In this document: in pieces, positions 18,312 through 30,187 of the stretch | Layout of the letters: each line of letters opens with the position of its first letter | How positions within the stretch are numbered: position 1 is the stretch's first letter | Source of the DNA: an uncultured Desulfobacteraceae bacterium | GTDB lineage: Bacteria; Desulfobacterota; Desulfobacteria; Desulfobacterales; Desulfatirhabdiaceae | DNA: 64,000 nucleotides | NCBI GenBank assembly: GCA_903953895.1 | Contig: CAJBLH010000081.1 | Span: 1 to 64,000 of the forward strand | Direction of reading: 5' to 3' | Program-made: the position numbers and the translations under genes | The notes under the pieces: generated by a model | Seen by the model: only the letters and a program-made list of their open reading frames with translations | What the model was told of the DNA's origin: nothing | The model's database searches: none

Positions 18312-18809
18312 GTGTATCCGCACATGGCATTCATCGGCGTGGGTTCGAATCTGGGGCGACAGCAGGACAACTGCCTGATGGGGATAGCGGCCCTGACGTC
18401 GGACGGCCGCTCCCGGCTGCTGAATCAGTCCCGGATGTATCGAACAGAGCCTGTCGATTATCTGGATCAGGACTGGTTTGTCAATTGTGCGGTACAGATC
18501 GAAACCCGCCTGGACGCTTTTGAACTGCTGACCGAATTGCAGGCCATTCAGAGAAAAGCGGGCCGGATTCAGGACGCCATCCGATTCGGCCCCCGGATTC
18601 TGGATATGGACATCCTTTTTTTCGATGCAGCCGTCATCGACCACCCGCACCTGATGCTTCCGCACCCGCGCATGCACCTCAGGCGCTTTGTGTTAAAACC
18701 GCTGTGCGATATAGACCCGGATGTGCGCCATCCCATCCTTGACCAGACGGTTCAGCAGTTGCTGAATAACCTCGAAGATGCGGGACAGGGGATTGTTGAA
18801 TTATCATGA
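18312..18809 (+). CDS. folK: 6-hydroxymethyl-7,8-dihydropterin pyrophosphokinase FolK
   Basis: A 165-residue folate enzyme that pyrophosphorylates the dihydropterin. GVGSNLG (about 9-15) and the FGPRILDMDILFF block with its magnesium-binding aspartates (about 96-108) are typical. It starts with GTG at 18312, directly after dapL; an ATG at 18324 is an alternative. Its stop overlaps the next start by four bases. Confidence 0.93.
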   Translation: MYPHMAFIGVGSNLGRQQDNCLMGIAALTSDGRSRLLNQSRMYRTEPVDYLDQDWFVNCAVQIETRLDAFELLTELQAIQRKAGRIQDAIRFGPRILDMDILFFDAAVIDHPHLMLPHPRMHLRRFVLKPLCDIDPDVRHPILDQTVQQLLNNLEDAGQGIVELS

Positions 18810-19060
18810 TAAAAATCATCGTGTTCATTGCCGTCGGCTATATCGGATTTCGGTTCTTGAAATCCTGGATTGTAAAGCATATAACCATTTCACAGGCAGG
18901 GATGAATCAACCGCCTCGCGAAATAGACGATATCATGATTCAGGACCCGGTCTGTCAGGTCTATTTTCCTAAAAGAAGCGGCATTCATCTGCACCATCAC
19001 GGCAAGGATCTGTACTTTTGCAGCCCGGAATGCCGTCAGCGATATATATCCAATTCATAA
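18806..19060 (+). CDS. Small membrane protein with YHS-like metal-binding domain
   Basis: An 84-residue protein. Residues 2-19 form one membrane helix. Residues about 45-80 read DPVCQVYFP ... GIHLHHHGKDLYFCSPECRQRY, the YHS/TRASH-like pattern with Cys, His and two late cysteines that likely binds a metal ion. It resembles the PP0621-type small proteins. It overlaps folK by ATGA. The function is not known. Confidence 0.7.
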   Translation: MIKIIVFIAVGYIGFRFLKSWIVKHITISQAGMNQPPREIDDIMIQDPVCQVYFPKRSGIHLHHHGKDLYFCSPECRQRYISNS

Positions 19061-19072
19061 AGGAGCACTCCA

Positions 19073-19723
19073 TTGAAATTTTTTCTTGATACGGCCAATA
19101 TCGACGAAATCAAAGAAGCCTGCAGCATGGGCATGGTGGATGGTGTTACGACCAATCCCAGCTTGATTGCCAAGGAAGGCCGTGATTTCGAAACCATTAT
19201 TCGGGAAATCTGTGAAATTGTGGATGGCCCCATCAGCGCGGAAGTCATCAGCCTCGATGTGGACGGAATGCTGAAAGAGGCCCGCCATCTGGCGGAAATC
19301 CATCGGAATATCGTGGTGAAAGTGCCGATGACGGTCGATGGCGTCAAGGCCACCCGTATTCTTTCGCGGGAAGGCATCGACACCAATGTCACCCTGATTT
19401 TCTCGCCCCTTCAGGCCCTGATGGCCGCCAAGGCCGGCGCCACCTACGTCAGCCCGTTTATCGGGCGTCTCGATGATGTTTCCCAGGAAGGCATGGTCCT
19501 GATCGAGCAGATTGTTCAGATTTTTCAGAACTATACGTTTCATACGCAGGTGATTGTGGCCAGCGTGCGCAATCCGCTTCATGTGCTGGAATCGGCCATG
19601 CTGGGAGCTGATATTGCGACCATTCCGTTCAATGTTCTGGCAAAATTCGCCTCTCACCCCCTGACCGACAGAGGCATTCAATCCTTTTTAAACGATTGGA
19701 ACAAAGCAAAAACATGCGGCTAA
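19073..19723 (+). CDS. Small transaldolase / fructose-6-phosphate aldolase family
   Basis: A 216-residue class I aldolase of the short transaldolase family (TalC/Fsa). [11 protein letters not shown] starts the barrel, GVTTNPSL is at about 25-32, and the Schiff-base lysine lies in VVKVPMT near residue 86. It starts with TTG at 19073, with AAGGAG seven bases before. The choice between transaldolase and fructose-6-phosphate aldolase depends on active-site residues that I cannot resolve with confidence. Sedoheptulose-7-phosphate, its possible product, is also the substrate of gmhA at 33 kb. Confidence 0.85.
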   Translation: MKFFLDTANIDEIKEACSMGMVDGVTTNPSLIAKEGRDFETIIREICEIVDGPISAEVISLDVDGMLKEARHLAEIHRNIVVKVPMTVDGVKATRILSREGIDTNVTLIFSPLQALMAAKAGATYVSPFIGRLDDVSQEGMVLIEQIVQIFQNYTFHTQVIVASVRNPLHVLESAMLGADIATIPFNVLAKFASHPLTDRGIQSFLNDWNKAKTCG

Positions 19724-20295
19724 ACAGGCTACAATGGGATGAGGCCAAAGATCTGCTGAGCCATCCGAATTTTCTGACGATGTGTCGGGTCGCCGCCATT
19801 CCGGGGATTATTCTGCTCATGCTGTGTCCGAGCCGGTTCAGCTCATTCACGGCAGCCATTCTTTTCAGTGCGGCAGCCATCACCGATTATTTCGACGGTT
19901 TTTTTGCACGAAGCCGTGGGTTGACATCCGATTTCGGGAAGCTGATGGATCCTCTGGCCGATAAACTCCTGGTTTCGTCCGCCCTTATCATGCTCGTTTC
20001 TCACGGATGGATACCCGGATGGATCATCTGCATCATCATCGGCCGGGACATTGCCATTACCGGCCTGCGGAGTGTCGTAGCCGACAACAACGAAGATGCT
20101 TCAGCCTCGAATCTGGGCAAGTACAAAACAGGCTTTCAGATCGCCGCCATCATCCCGCTGTTGATACACTATCCCTATTTCGGCATCAACCTGCATGGCA
20201 TCGGCATGTTCTTTCTGTGGGGGGCGCTGATCTATACGATCTGGTCCGGCCTGGACTATGGATATCGTTTCAAGCGGTTTCTGATGAAAACATAA
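19714..20295 (+). CDS. pgsA: CDP-diacylglycerol--glycerol-3-phosphate phosphatidyltransferase PgsA
   Basis: A 193-residue membrane enzyme of phosphatidylglycerol synthesis. The CDP-alcohol phosphotransferase motif is clear: [11 protein letters not shown] followed by [12 protein letters not shown], giving D-x2-DG-x2-AR-x8-G-x3-D-x3-D. About five to six membrane helices follow. It overlaps the transaldolase gene by ten bases when started at the ATG at 19714; a TTG at 19696 would overlap by more. Confidence 0.9.
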   Translation: MRLNRLQWDEAKDLLSHPNFLTMCRVAAIPGIILLMLCPSRFSSFTAAILFSAAAITDYFDGFFARSRGLTSDFGKLMDPLADKLLVSSALIMLVSHGWIPGWIICIIIGRDIAITGLRSVVADNNEDASASNLGKYKTGFQIAAIIPLLIHYPYFGINLHGIGMFFLWGALIYTIWSGLDYGYRFKRFLMKT

Positions 20296-20317
20296 ATGCA
20301 GGAATTGAAAAAAGGGG

Positions 20318-20346
20318 TTGACAACGCTGCCGTAAAAAGTTAGATA
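20318..20346 (+). promoter_or_regulatory. Promoter of the tRNA-Gly/tRNA-Cys unit
   Basis: TTGACA at 20318-20323 and TAGATA at 20341-20346 are 17 bases apart; the tRNA-Gly gene begins 14 bases after the -10 box. The match is as good as that of the promoter at 238-266. Confidence 0.7.
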
Positions 20347-20360
20347 GATGGCGATTCTGA

Positions 20361-20435
<75 letters not shown>

Positions 20436-20443
20436 TTTTTTTT

Positions 20444-20518
20444 GGCGGCATAGCCAAGTGGTAAGGCAACGGTCTGCAAAATCGTTATTCTCCGGTTCAA
20501 ATCCGGATGCCGCCTCCA
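20444..20518 (+). tRNA. tRNA-Cys (GCA)
   Basis: The acceptor stem GGCGGCA pairs with TGCCGCC, with discriminator T and encoded CCA (20516-20518). The anticodon loop reads GTCTGCAAAAT with GCA, and the T loop GGTTCAAATCC is standard. It lies directly after tRNA-Gly. Confidence 0.97.
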
Positions 20519-20535
20519 CATTAAATCAAAAAGTT

Positions 20536-20564
20536 AAGGGCTGAATTTCATTCAGCCCTTTTTC
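20536..20564. terminator. Bidirectional rho-independent terminator
   Basis: AAGGGCTGAA and TTCAGCCCTT form a ten-base stem with a five-base loop, followed by TTTC on the plus strand. On the minus strand the hairpin is followed by AACTTTTTG. It separates the tRNA transcript from the converging glmS-like gene. Confidence 0.85.
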
Positions 20565-20596
20565 TTTGGGTCGGTCAAGGTTATTTTCTTGAGAGA

Positions 20597-23500
20597 CTAA
20601 GTGGACGTGGGGCGACTGATCAAAACATCAGTTGCCGTAAAAATGATATAATCCGCCGTTTTTTCAGCAGACTGGCCGAAAAGATCTTCCATCCGGATCG
20701 ATTCAAGGTGGGTGTCGTTCCACAAAACACTGGTTTCCTGAACAATGTTCTTGATCCGTTCGTATTTTCCGCCAAGAGCCTTGATTTTCACAGACAGCGA
20801 CACCTGTTCTTTGAAGTCAATGTGAAGCAGCATCAGGTTGCTGATGCTGCTAGCGGATGTGGCGGAGTAAATCGGGATGATGATGATATTGCGGTCGTCG
20901 TTGCGGCCCCTACCGATAAAAACATTTCCTTCCCGCACGATGATGCGTTTGGTGCCCCGAAGCTGCGAATCGATTTCAACCCTTGACGTCAATGCAGCAA
21001 TCGAACCGGTTTTCTGTTGAACCGTAATCGTGGTTCGATCGGTGATTTCGCCCAGCACATTCAGGCCGTCAATACCATATAGAATCAACCCATTTATTTT
21101 CAATACAATTTCTTGAAGATTTTTCAATACCCGGATGTTGCTGCTGGTCAATTGTGAAATGCCGAAACCGTTTTGCTCCAGTATGTCAAAAATAATTCCT
21201 TCGATTTTCTCGATGATCCGGCTGGTGCCGACGGTAACGGTTTTGGCCTGGTGTTTGATGGCATCGATGGGTCTGGCCATATAATTGATGGCTTCTCCCA
21301 GGGATTCGAACAAGGAACTCAGCATATGCTGGGCTGTTCCTTTTTTACCGAAATCAAGTTCAAAGTCTGCAACCGGAAGTCTTCCGGACAGATATTTCAA
21401 CAAGATGGACAAATCGGAGCCGGCCTGATAGCCCATCGTGGTGCAAAGGCCTTTTTGTTCATTATTTTTCTTCAACAGATAATAGAATTCAGCGACTTTT
21501 TCCCGAAAAGGCCTTTCCAGAATCAGCTCATAGACATCCATCCCATCCTGAATATATCGATCCACCGTTTGCTGCAGGTCTTCACGGAAATCATACAGGA
21601 GCTTGGAGCCATCATTGATCGCCAAGGCCGCATAATATCCCCAGATATGGCCGACCAGGGTGTTGACGATGGGCGACAGATGCTGAGGAACGGCTGGCAC
21701 ATGGAACACGTCATCTGCATACGGAGCAAAACGATCTTCGCCTTCATCGGCAATCACCAGCACCGCAGACTTATGCGCCTTGAAAATCGCCGTATCCTTG
21801 ATCACATCGCCGATGACAACCCCCCGTGTGCCGGCGGCGCAAACTATGATAAGCGGCTCTGAAGACAGATCGATGTGTTTTTTATCCTCGACAAAATCAG
21901 ATGATATGGTTTTGTAGCAGAGTTCGCTAAGTTTGATCCGGATTTCATCTGCGGAAGACTTATTGGGACCGCTTCCGACCACTGCCCAGTAAGTGCGTTT
22001 CTGAGCCAGCCGGCCGGCGGATTCTCGAATGCCGGGTTGAAGCAAGAGAATCCGGCGCATCTGCTGCGGAAGTTTCAACAGGAAGTGAAGTTCTTCAGCG
22101 ATAAACTCCGGCGACCTTTTTCCCTGAAGATCAGCCAGATACAGCCCCATCAGCGCACCAGCGACGATCTGGGAATAGAAGGCTTTGGTCGATGCCACAG
22201 ACATTTCGATATCCCGTCCGCTGCTGGTATACATCACCCCCTGAACCTTGAAGGTAATATCCGAATCCCGGCGGTTGACGATGGCAAGGGTCGCAGCACC
22301 CCGTTCCCGTACCATGTCCACGGTGCGGTTGGTATCGGCCGTGGTTCCGGACTGGGTGATGGCAATCACCAGGGCGTCGCGCATGTTGCCGGAAGTTCCC
22401 GGACTGGAAAGCTTGAATCCGCTCAGCTCAGAGGCTTTCATGGCCACTATCTGAATCGTTGGATCATCTAAATAATAATTTAAAATATCCGCACAGGCTT
22501 GGGCTGCAATACCGGCAGTGCCCTGGCCGATAAAAAAAATTCGTCGGATGGACTGTTGTGCAAAAGCCATCCGGATCTCCGGCGGAATAACATTATCGCC
22601 AAGCACAACAGCAGGCATATTGGTATCCGGATGCACCCGCCAACGATTCACCAGGGTTTTCTCGACAGATGCCGGCGCTTCAGAAATTTCCTTGAGGAAA
22701 TAGTGGGGAAACGTTTGACGGTCAATGTCCCGGGACGTGATCTGCGTGGTTTTGATATCCGACTCACGCAGAACGATCGGCGCCCCATTATAATACATGG
22801 CCTTGATTCCGGAAACGGACCCACCGGAATCCTGATCCAGAATGAAAATCTGGCCCTGGGTTTTTCCCTCTGGTCCATCGACAACCTTTTCCCCGTCCAT
22901 TTTCACGAATCGATCGGTTTCCTCAACAAAACCATACACTTCCGAAACCGGAATATAGTACTCTTTCCCAAGGCCCACGAATATCGTCTGGCCGCTGCCT
23001 TTCTGTGCCAGAAACAGCTTTCCGGGAGCCAGATCCGATGTCATAAAAATGGCATGAGATCCTTTGAACGAATTGACAGCCTGCCGGAATGCCTCTTCAA
23101 TATTCAGCCCGCTTTGCACGAACTTGTGGATCTGAAGCGGAATGATTTTGGTATCCGTGGTAATGTCGGCGGAAATCTGAATCCCATTCTGCTCAAAAGT
23201 GGCCTTCAGTTCCTGATAATTGTCGATATCTCCGTTCAGAGCGGCCTGAATGATGCCGACGTCACCAAAGCTGATTGATGATGACAGGTTATCCACAGGA
23301 TGACAGTTGGCAGGCGTTATGGCGCCTACCGACGCCCAGCGGGTATGGGCAAACACCATCAGGGAACTGCAATGAATATCCGCAATAAGATGAAGCAGCT
23401 CATCCTCGCATACCTGTTGACGGATGAACGCGATGTTATCCCCAAGTCGACCGACTTCCGCCGCCACTTTGTATGTCAAGACCATCGCAGCGCAGACCGA

Positions 23501-24376
23501 TCTGCCCTCCTGGCAGGACTCCCGCAGGCTGATTCCCCGGTTCAGCAGGACTTCCTGATTGGTACGACTCGACAGTTCGCCGGACAATCCCCGAGCTTCA
23601 ACAGCGCACTGAAACCGCTCATATTCCATGCCTTCCAACATAAACACCAAGGACATTCCGGCAGAATCACGGCCCCGGACTTCCAGGCGATCGATGCTGT
23701 TGAGGACGGTGTTGATCTTTTTAAAAACGCTGACCACACTCAGGGACGGCAGGTTTTTCCCCGGATGAACCAGTTCCCGAATCCGGTCGATGTTTTCCAG
23801 TATCTCGGATTTCAGACACCACACAACATCTTTGAGAATTTCAATCCGCTGAATCATGATATCGATGTCAGCGGTCGACAGGTGGCCCATGTTCCGATCG
23901 AGTGCAGCCGTTTCAGTTTGAATCAGGGTGTTGAGGCGCCCTGAAATCTCAGAGAGGATTTGTTGCCAGTTTGGATCGGCATAGACGGCATAAAAAGACG
24001 GAGTTCTTTTCAGCGATTGGACTTGATCGCGCAGCGACAGGGCAACCGAATCCCCTCCGAGATAGTGATCCATCAGAGGCGACGCCGATTTTTTGCACGC
24101 CACATACCCGCCGGCTTCCCCATCCGACAACGTTTTTCTCAGGCCATCCGCCAGCAGGCCCGCCGACAAATCCGATGCATCCGCCTTGCCGGGTTTAAAG
24201 GAAACAAGGCCAGAAAGACCGCAGCATAAAAATGCGGAACAGCAGGGGAAGAAAATAATCGATCGATCCGGCACGGCAGCCGGATGCCGTCCGACATAAA
24301 CGTTTGAAAACATGACAAAAGCAGCACGTTGCATAAAGGCGCATACGGAAGTCATTAAAAAATGTAATAATAACAT
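20597..24376 (-). CDS. Giant GlmS-like protein: class II amidotransferase plus SIS domains
   Basis: A 1259-residue protein, twice the length of GlmS (about 610). The N-terminal glutaminase is recognisable: Cys52 in CCGLSGLVSF as putative nucleophile, RGRDSAG (234-240), FAHTRWASVG (342-351), NGDIDNYQEL (381-390) and TDTK (407-410). About 170 residues separate Cys52 from RGRDSAG, where GlmS has about 25. Isomerase-like SIS domains follow, with HYFLKEI (558-564), QSGTTADT (675-682) and SVASTKAF (726-733). The GELKHGP region is altered to EDKKHID, and the terminal GlmS motif is replaced by about 330 residues of unknown type. AAGGTGAG precedes the ATG at 24376, so the nucleophile would need removal of 51 residues. 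It lies downstream of kdnAB; its product is not known. Confidence 0.75.
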   Translation of the reverse strand: MLLLHFLMTSVCAFMQRAAFVMFSNVYVGRHPAAVPDRSIIFFPCCSAFLCCGLSGLVSFKPGKADASDLSAGLLADGLRKTLSDGEAGGYVACKKSASPLMDHYLGGDSVALSLRDQVQSLKRTPSFYAVYADPNWQQILSEISGRLNTLIQTETAALDRNMGHLSTADIDIMIQRIEILKDVVWCLKSEILENIDRIRELVHPGKNLPSLSVVSVFKKINTVLNSIDRLEVRGRDSAGMSLVFMLEGMEYERFQCAVEARGLSGELSSRTNQEVLLNRGISLRESCQEGRSVCAAMVLTYKVAAEVGRLGDNIAFIRQQVCEDELLHLIADIHCSSLMVFAHTRWASVGAITPANCHPVDNLSSSISFGDVGIIQAALNGDIDNYQELKATFEQNGIQISADITTDTKIIPLQIHKFVQSGLNIEEAFRQAVNSFKGSHAIFMTSDLAPGKLFLAQKGSGQTIFVGLGKEYYIPVSEVYGFVEETDRFVKMDGEKVVDGPEGKTQGQIFILDQDSGGSVSGIKAMYYNGAPIVLRESDIKTTQITSRDIDRQTFPHYFLKEISEAPASVEKTLVNRWRVHPDTNMPAVVLGDNVIPPEIRMAFAQQSIRRIFFIGQGTAGIAAQACADILNYYLDDPTIQIVAMKASELSGFKLSSPGTSGNMRDALVIAITQSGTTADTNRTVDMVRERGAATLAIVNRRDSDITFKVQGVMYTSSGRDIEMSVASTKAFYSQIVAGALMGLYLADLQGKRSPEFIAEELHFLLKLPQQMRRILLLQPGIRESAGRLAQKRTYWAVVGSGPNKSSADEIRIKLSELCYKTISSDFVEDKKHIDLSSEPLIIVCAAGTRGVVIGDVIKDTAIFKAHKSAVLVIADEGEDRFAPYADDVFHVPAVPQHLSPIVNTLVGHIWGYYAALAINDGSKLLYDFREDLQQTVDRYIQDGMDVYELILERPFREKVAEFYYLLKKNNEQKGLCTTMGYQAGSDLSILLKYLSGRLPVADFELDFGKKGTAQHMLSSLFESLGEAINYMARPIDAIKHQAKTVTVGTSRIIEKIEGIIFDILEQNGFGISQLTSSNIRVLKNLQEIVLKINGLILYGIDGLNVLGEITDRTTITVQQKTGSIAALTSRVEIDSQLRGTKRIIVREGNVFIGRGRNDDRNIIIIPIYSATSASSISNLMLLHIDFKEQVSLSVKIKALGGKYERIKNIVQETSVLWNDTHLESIRMEDLFGQSAEKTADYIIFTATDVLISRPTST

Positions 24377-24514
24377 GGCTCACCTTTGAGTTGGTATCCA
24401 AGCGGCTAAAAATCACACCGACACTTCAGGACTGAAAATTGATCGATATCTTTTTAAGCAACTCTAAACATATCATTCATGATTCATATGGCAAATTATT
24501 TCATGTGAGTTGCC

Positions 24515-26778
<2,264 letters not shown>

Positions 26779-26813
26779 GAAACTCTCCTCCGATTCATGT
26801 GTTGACGGCTTTT

Positions 26814-28211
26814 TCAGCCGCGATCTTTCTGCTTCTGCTTTTGCTCTGCAGCAGCAAAATAATTTGAAAAATACTGTTTCATCAGAATTCGGGCATAATA
26901 ACCGGAACGGGTTCCGATGTATTTTTCATGCGCCACCACCACGGAAACCACCACTTTCTGTCCGCTGGCGCGATCCCAGGCAAATCCGACAAACCAGTCG
27001 AAATGCGCTTCATGGGTCTGGTTGTCCATCGACCCGGTTTTCCCGCCGATCTCGAGACGCGACAGGATGCTGTCTTTTTGATATTCCCTGAAAGCTTTTC
27101 TTCCGGTACCGGAATTTACCGTGGCCTCCATCATATGCGTCAGGGTATCGGCGGATTTTGCCGAAATCGCCTGTTTCATCGGTTCAACGCGGTTCTGATA
27201 GAGCGGATGACCTTTATTATCCGAAATTGTATCGATGATGGTGGGTTCGATCATGGCCCCCTGATTCAGGATGGCGGCGCCGATCATCGCTCCGTGAAGC
27301 GGCGATATCAAGGTGGTGCGGTTATAACCGCTGGCGATTTCAGCCAGTGGGTAGGGCGCGTCTTCAACAGACAGCTCACTGGCATCGATAGGCGCTTCAA
27401 AATCGATAGCCTGATTGAATCCAAAAGCTGCAGCGAATTGTTCGATGCCCATTTTACCGAGCAAATGGGCGCCAATTTTACCAAAAACCGCATTGACCGA
27501 TTGGGCGAAAGAATCCCTTAACGTGATGGTTTGTGCATATCTGGTATATTTATCGGTCAACTGGGATTTATAAAGCGTATGCTTGCCGCCGGTAAATGAA
27601 AGCGGCGATCCTTGATTCAAGCCGCATTTTTCAACAGCAGCGGCGGCGGTAATGATCTTGAAGATGCTGGCTGCCGGAAAAATGCTGTCCAGGCATGGAT
27701 TGTTGGCGGGGTTCACCCGGTCGAATCCGACCATGGACAGAATTCTGCCGGTTGAAGGATCGATAGCCACAATGCCGACATGACGGGCGTTTGCAGTATT
27801 CAGGTTCTTCAACATAAACTGCTGCAGGGGCATATCCAACGTCGTGACCACACGATAGGTGCGCCCGTCAACATCGGTGTCAAAGCTTTTTTGTGTCAGA
27901 TTGACAAATGAATTTCCATTCAAAAACGCCTGCACATCTTTTTTCTCGATCTGTTTTTCGCTTCTGGGCGCCACGACAGGCTCAATCGGTTGAATCTTCT
28001 CCGGCACCCGAAAATAGCTGAATACACTGGATAAATCGCTGGTGCTCTCAATTACCCAGAACCCGATAACGACTAAAATCGTGAAAACAGCAGCACAGCG
28101 GTACATCCGTCTGGTTCGCCGCCTGGCGGCGGCGATTCGATTCAATCGCGTCTGATAGTCACGCCAATCCAGTCGAACAACGGGTTCGCCTATCGAGAAT
28201 CTATCGTCCAT
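26814..28211 (-). CDS. Penicillin-binding protein, transpeptidase domain
   Basis: A 465-residue single-pass membrane protein with a helix at about 37-55 and a periplasmic transpeptidase domain. The active-site triad is complete: SIFK with Ser182 and Lys185, SVN at 238-240, and KTG in GGKTGSM near residue 393. No glycosyltransferase domain is present and the dimerisation module is short, so it looks like a small class B PBP, not PBP2 or FtsI (about 600 residues). The start at 28211 has GAGG about five bases upstream; an ATG 18 bases earlier is less well placed. It lies between metG and kdnA. Confidence 0.85.
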   Translation of the reverse strand: MDDRFSIGEPVVRLDWRDYQTRLNRIAAARRRTRRMYRCAAVFTILVVIGFWVIESTSDLSSVFSYFRVPEKIQPIEPVVAPRSEKQIEKKDVQAFLNGNSFVNLTQKSFDTDVDGRTYRVVTTLDMPLQQFMLKNLNTANARHVGIVAIDPSTGRILSMVGFDRVNPANNPCLDSIFPAASIFKIITAAAAVEKCGLNQGSPLSFTGGKHTLYKSQLTDKYTRYAQTITLRDSFAQSVNAVFGKIGAHLLGKMGIEQFAAAFGFNQAIDFEAPIDASELSVEDAPYPLAEIASGYNRTTLISPLHGAMIGAAILNQGAMIEPTIIDTISDNKGHPLYQNRVEPMKQAISAKSADTLTHMMEATVNSGTGRKAFREYQKDSILSRLEIGGKTGSMDNQTHEAHFDWFVGFAWDRASGQKVVVSVVVAHEKYIGTRSGYYARILMKQYFSNYFAAAEQKQKQKDRG

Positions 28212-28264
28212 TACTTCCTCGATGATCACATCCTGATATTACAACTTATTCCTCGAAACCGCCG

Positions 28265-30187
28265 TTATGACAACGCCGTGCCCGGCTTGACAACGCCATC
28301 CAGGGTGGCGACCGTACAACGATTATCATCCACCGCAGCCAGGAGCATTCCCTGAGACAAAATGCCCATCAGTTTGGCCGGCTGGAGATTGGCCAGCACA
28401 ATCACTTGTTTGCCCACGAGACTTTCCGGGGAATATGATCCGGCAATGCCTGCCACGATCGTCCGGATTTCTCCAAGATCAACTTCAAGTTTGAGAAGTT
28501 TTTTTGCTTTGGGTACTGCTTCGGCCTTGACGATGCGGCCGACGCGCAGGTCCACCTTTTTAAACTCCTCCAGGCTGATTTCTGGTTTAAAAATCGGCCG
28601 AACCGGCGGTGGGGGAGCTGCATCGCCGGATTCGTCATCTTTTTTGTTGACATCGATTCGGGGAAAGAGCGTGACGGATTTGGGAATCACCGTACCGGCA
28701 GCCAATCCGCCCCACTGAGATAGTAATGACAGGCGGTAGAAGGACTTTCCGGAATCCTGCCCGAGATGACGCTGCATGGAAGCCGCTGTTTCCGGCATGA
28801 TCGGATAAATAAGTCCTGAAATGATGCGAAGTCCTTCAAGAAGATTGTACATAACCGTTTCAAGCTGCTTGGCGGTGGATTTGGATTTGGCCAGTACCCA
28901 GGGAGTGGTGACATCGATATATTTGTTCATCTGGCTGATGAATTCCCAAACCGCCACCAGCGCCCTGTGAAACATGAATCCGGCCATGCCGGTTTCGAAT
29001 TCGCGAACGGCAACGGCCGCATCCGACCGAAGCCCCTGCGTGAGCAGTGGATCTCCATGGAGGTCCGGCGCCGGTACAACCCCCTTGAAATATTTATGAG
29101 CCATGGCCGTCACCCGCGAGAAGAGATTTCCGAGATCATTGGCAAGATCGGCATTGATTCTTCCCACCAGCGCCGTTTCACTGAAACCGGAATCCAGACC
29201 AAAGACCATTTCCCGTATCAAAAAATACCGGAATGCATCCAGCCCGTAAACATTTTTCAGATCTAAGGGCTCGATCACATTTCCCAAGCTTTTGGACATT
29301 TTACTCTGATCCACATTCCAGTATCCGTGGACATTCAAATGCTGATATATCGGGATACCGGCAGCCTTGAGCATGATCGGCCAGTAGATTCCGTGAGGCT
29401 TCAAAATGTCCTTGGCCACGATGTGCTGAACCTGAGGCCAAAATTTCTTGAACAACGCGCCTTCCGGATAGCCCAGCGCCGAAACGTAATTCAGAAGCGC
29501 ATCGAACCAGACATACGTGACATAGTTATCATCGAAGGGCAGTGAAATTCCCCATTCCAACCGGCTCTTCGGCCGCGAAATACACAGATCTTCGAGGGGT
29601 TCTTTCAAAAATGAAAGAACTTCGTTCCGATATCGCTCCGGCCGGATAAAATCCGGATGAGTCTCGATATATTCAATCAGCCAGTCCTGATAGCGGCTCA
29701 TCCGGAAAAAATAATTGGATTCCTTGATGATCTCCGGAGGGGTTTCATGATCCGGACATTTTCCATCCACCAGCTCGCGATCGACATAGAACCGCTCGCA
29801 TCCAAAACAGTACAGCCCTTCATACTCACTGTAGTAGATATCGCCGGCATCGTATATTTTTTGCAGAATCTGTTTGACAACCGCGATGTGCGCGGGATCC
29901 GTGGTTCGGATAAACGCCGAATTGTCGATGTTGAGCTGGGGCCACAGCCTCCTGAAAAGCTCGCTGACGCCATCTGCATAAATCCGGGGACTCAGATTTT
30001 CCTTTTTGGCCGCTCGAACGATTTTATCTCCATGTTCATCGGTTCCGGTCAGAAAAAAAACATCGCGATCCATCATCCGGGCAAAACGGCCGGCGACATC
30101 GGCGACAATTGTCGTGTAGGCATGGCCCAGATGAGGTCTGGCATTCACATAATAAATGGGAGTGGTAATATAGAAAGGGTTACACAT
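28265..30187 (-). CDS. metG: Methionyl-tRNA synthetase
   Basis: A 640-residue class I synthetase. The HIGH-type motif is PHLGHAY (about 18-24) and KMSKSLGNV lies near residue 295. A zinc knuckle CFGCERFY...CPDH is at about 127-145. The C-terminal 110 residues (DLRVGRIVKAEAVPKAKKLLKLEVDLG onward, cited here by its first residues DLRVGRIVKAE) form the EMAPII-like tRNA-binding domain that also dimerises. AGAGGAA is eight bases before the ATG, and it overlaps the ricT-like gene by eight bases. Confidence 0.95.
   Translation of the reverse strand: MCNPFYITTPIYYVNARPHLGHAYTTIVADVAGRFARMMDRDVFFLTGTDEHGDKIVRAAKKENLSPRIYADGVSELFRRLWPQLNIDNSAFIRTTDPAHIAVVKQILQKIYDAGDIYYSEYEGLYCFGCERFYVDRELVDGKCPDHETPPEIIKESNYFFRMSRYQDWLIEYIETHPDFIRPERYRNEVLSFLKEPLEDLCISRPKSRLEWGISLPFDDNYVTYVWFDALLNYVSALGYPEGALFKKFWPQVQHIVAKDILKPHGIYWPIMLKAAGIPIYQHLNVHGYWNVDQSKMSKSLGNVIEPLDLKNVYGLDAFRYFLIREMVFGLDSGFSETALVGRINADLANDLGNLFSRVTAMAHKYFKGVVPAPDLHGDPLLTQGLRSDAAVAVREFETGMAGFMFHRALVAVWEFISQMNKYIDVTTPWVLAKSKSTAKQLETVMYNLLEGLRIISGLIYPIMPETAASMQRHLGQDSGKSFYRLSLLSQWGGLAAGTVIPKSVTLFPRIDVNKKDDESGDAAPPPPVRPIFKPEISLEEFKKVDLRVGRIVKAEAVPKAKKLLKLEVDLGEIRTIVAGIAGSYSPESLVGKQVIVLANLQPAKLMGILSQGMLLAAVDDNRCTVATLDGVVKPGTALS

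Noticed and set aside
20708-23944. Long frames opposite the glmS-like gene
   Set aside because: They are mirror frames of a gene with clear motifs on the minus strand and have no motif or ribosome site of their own.
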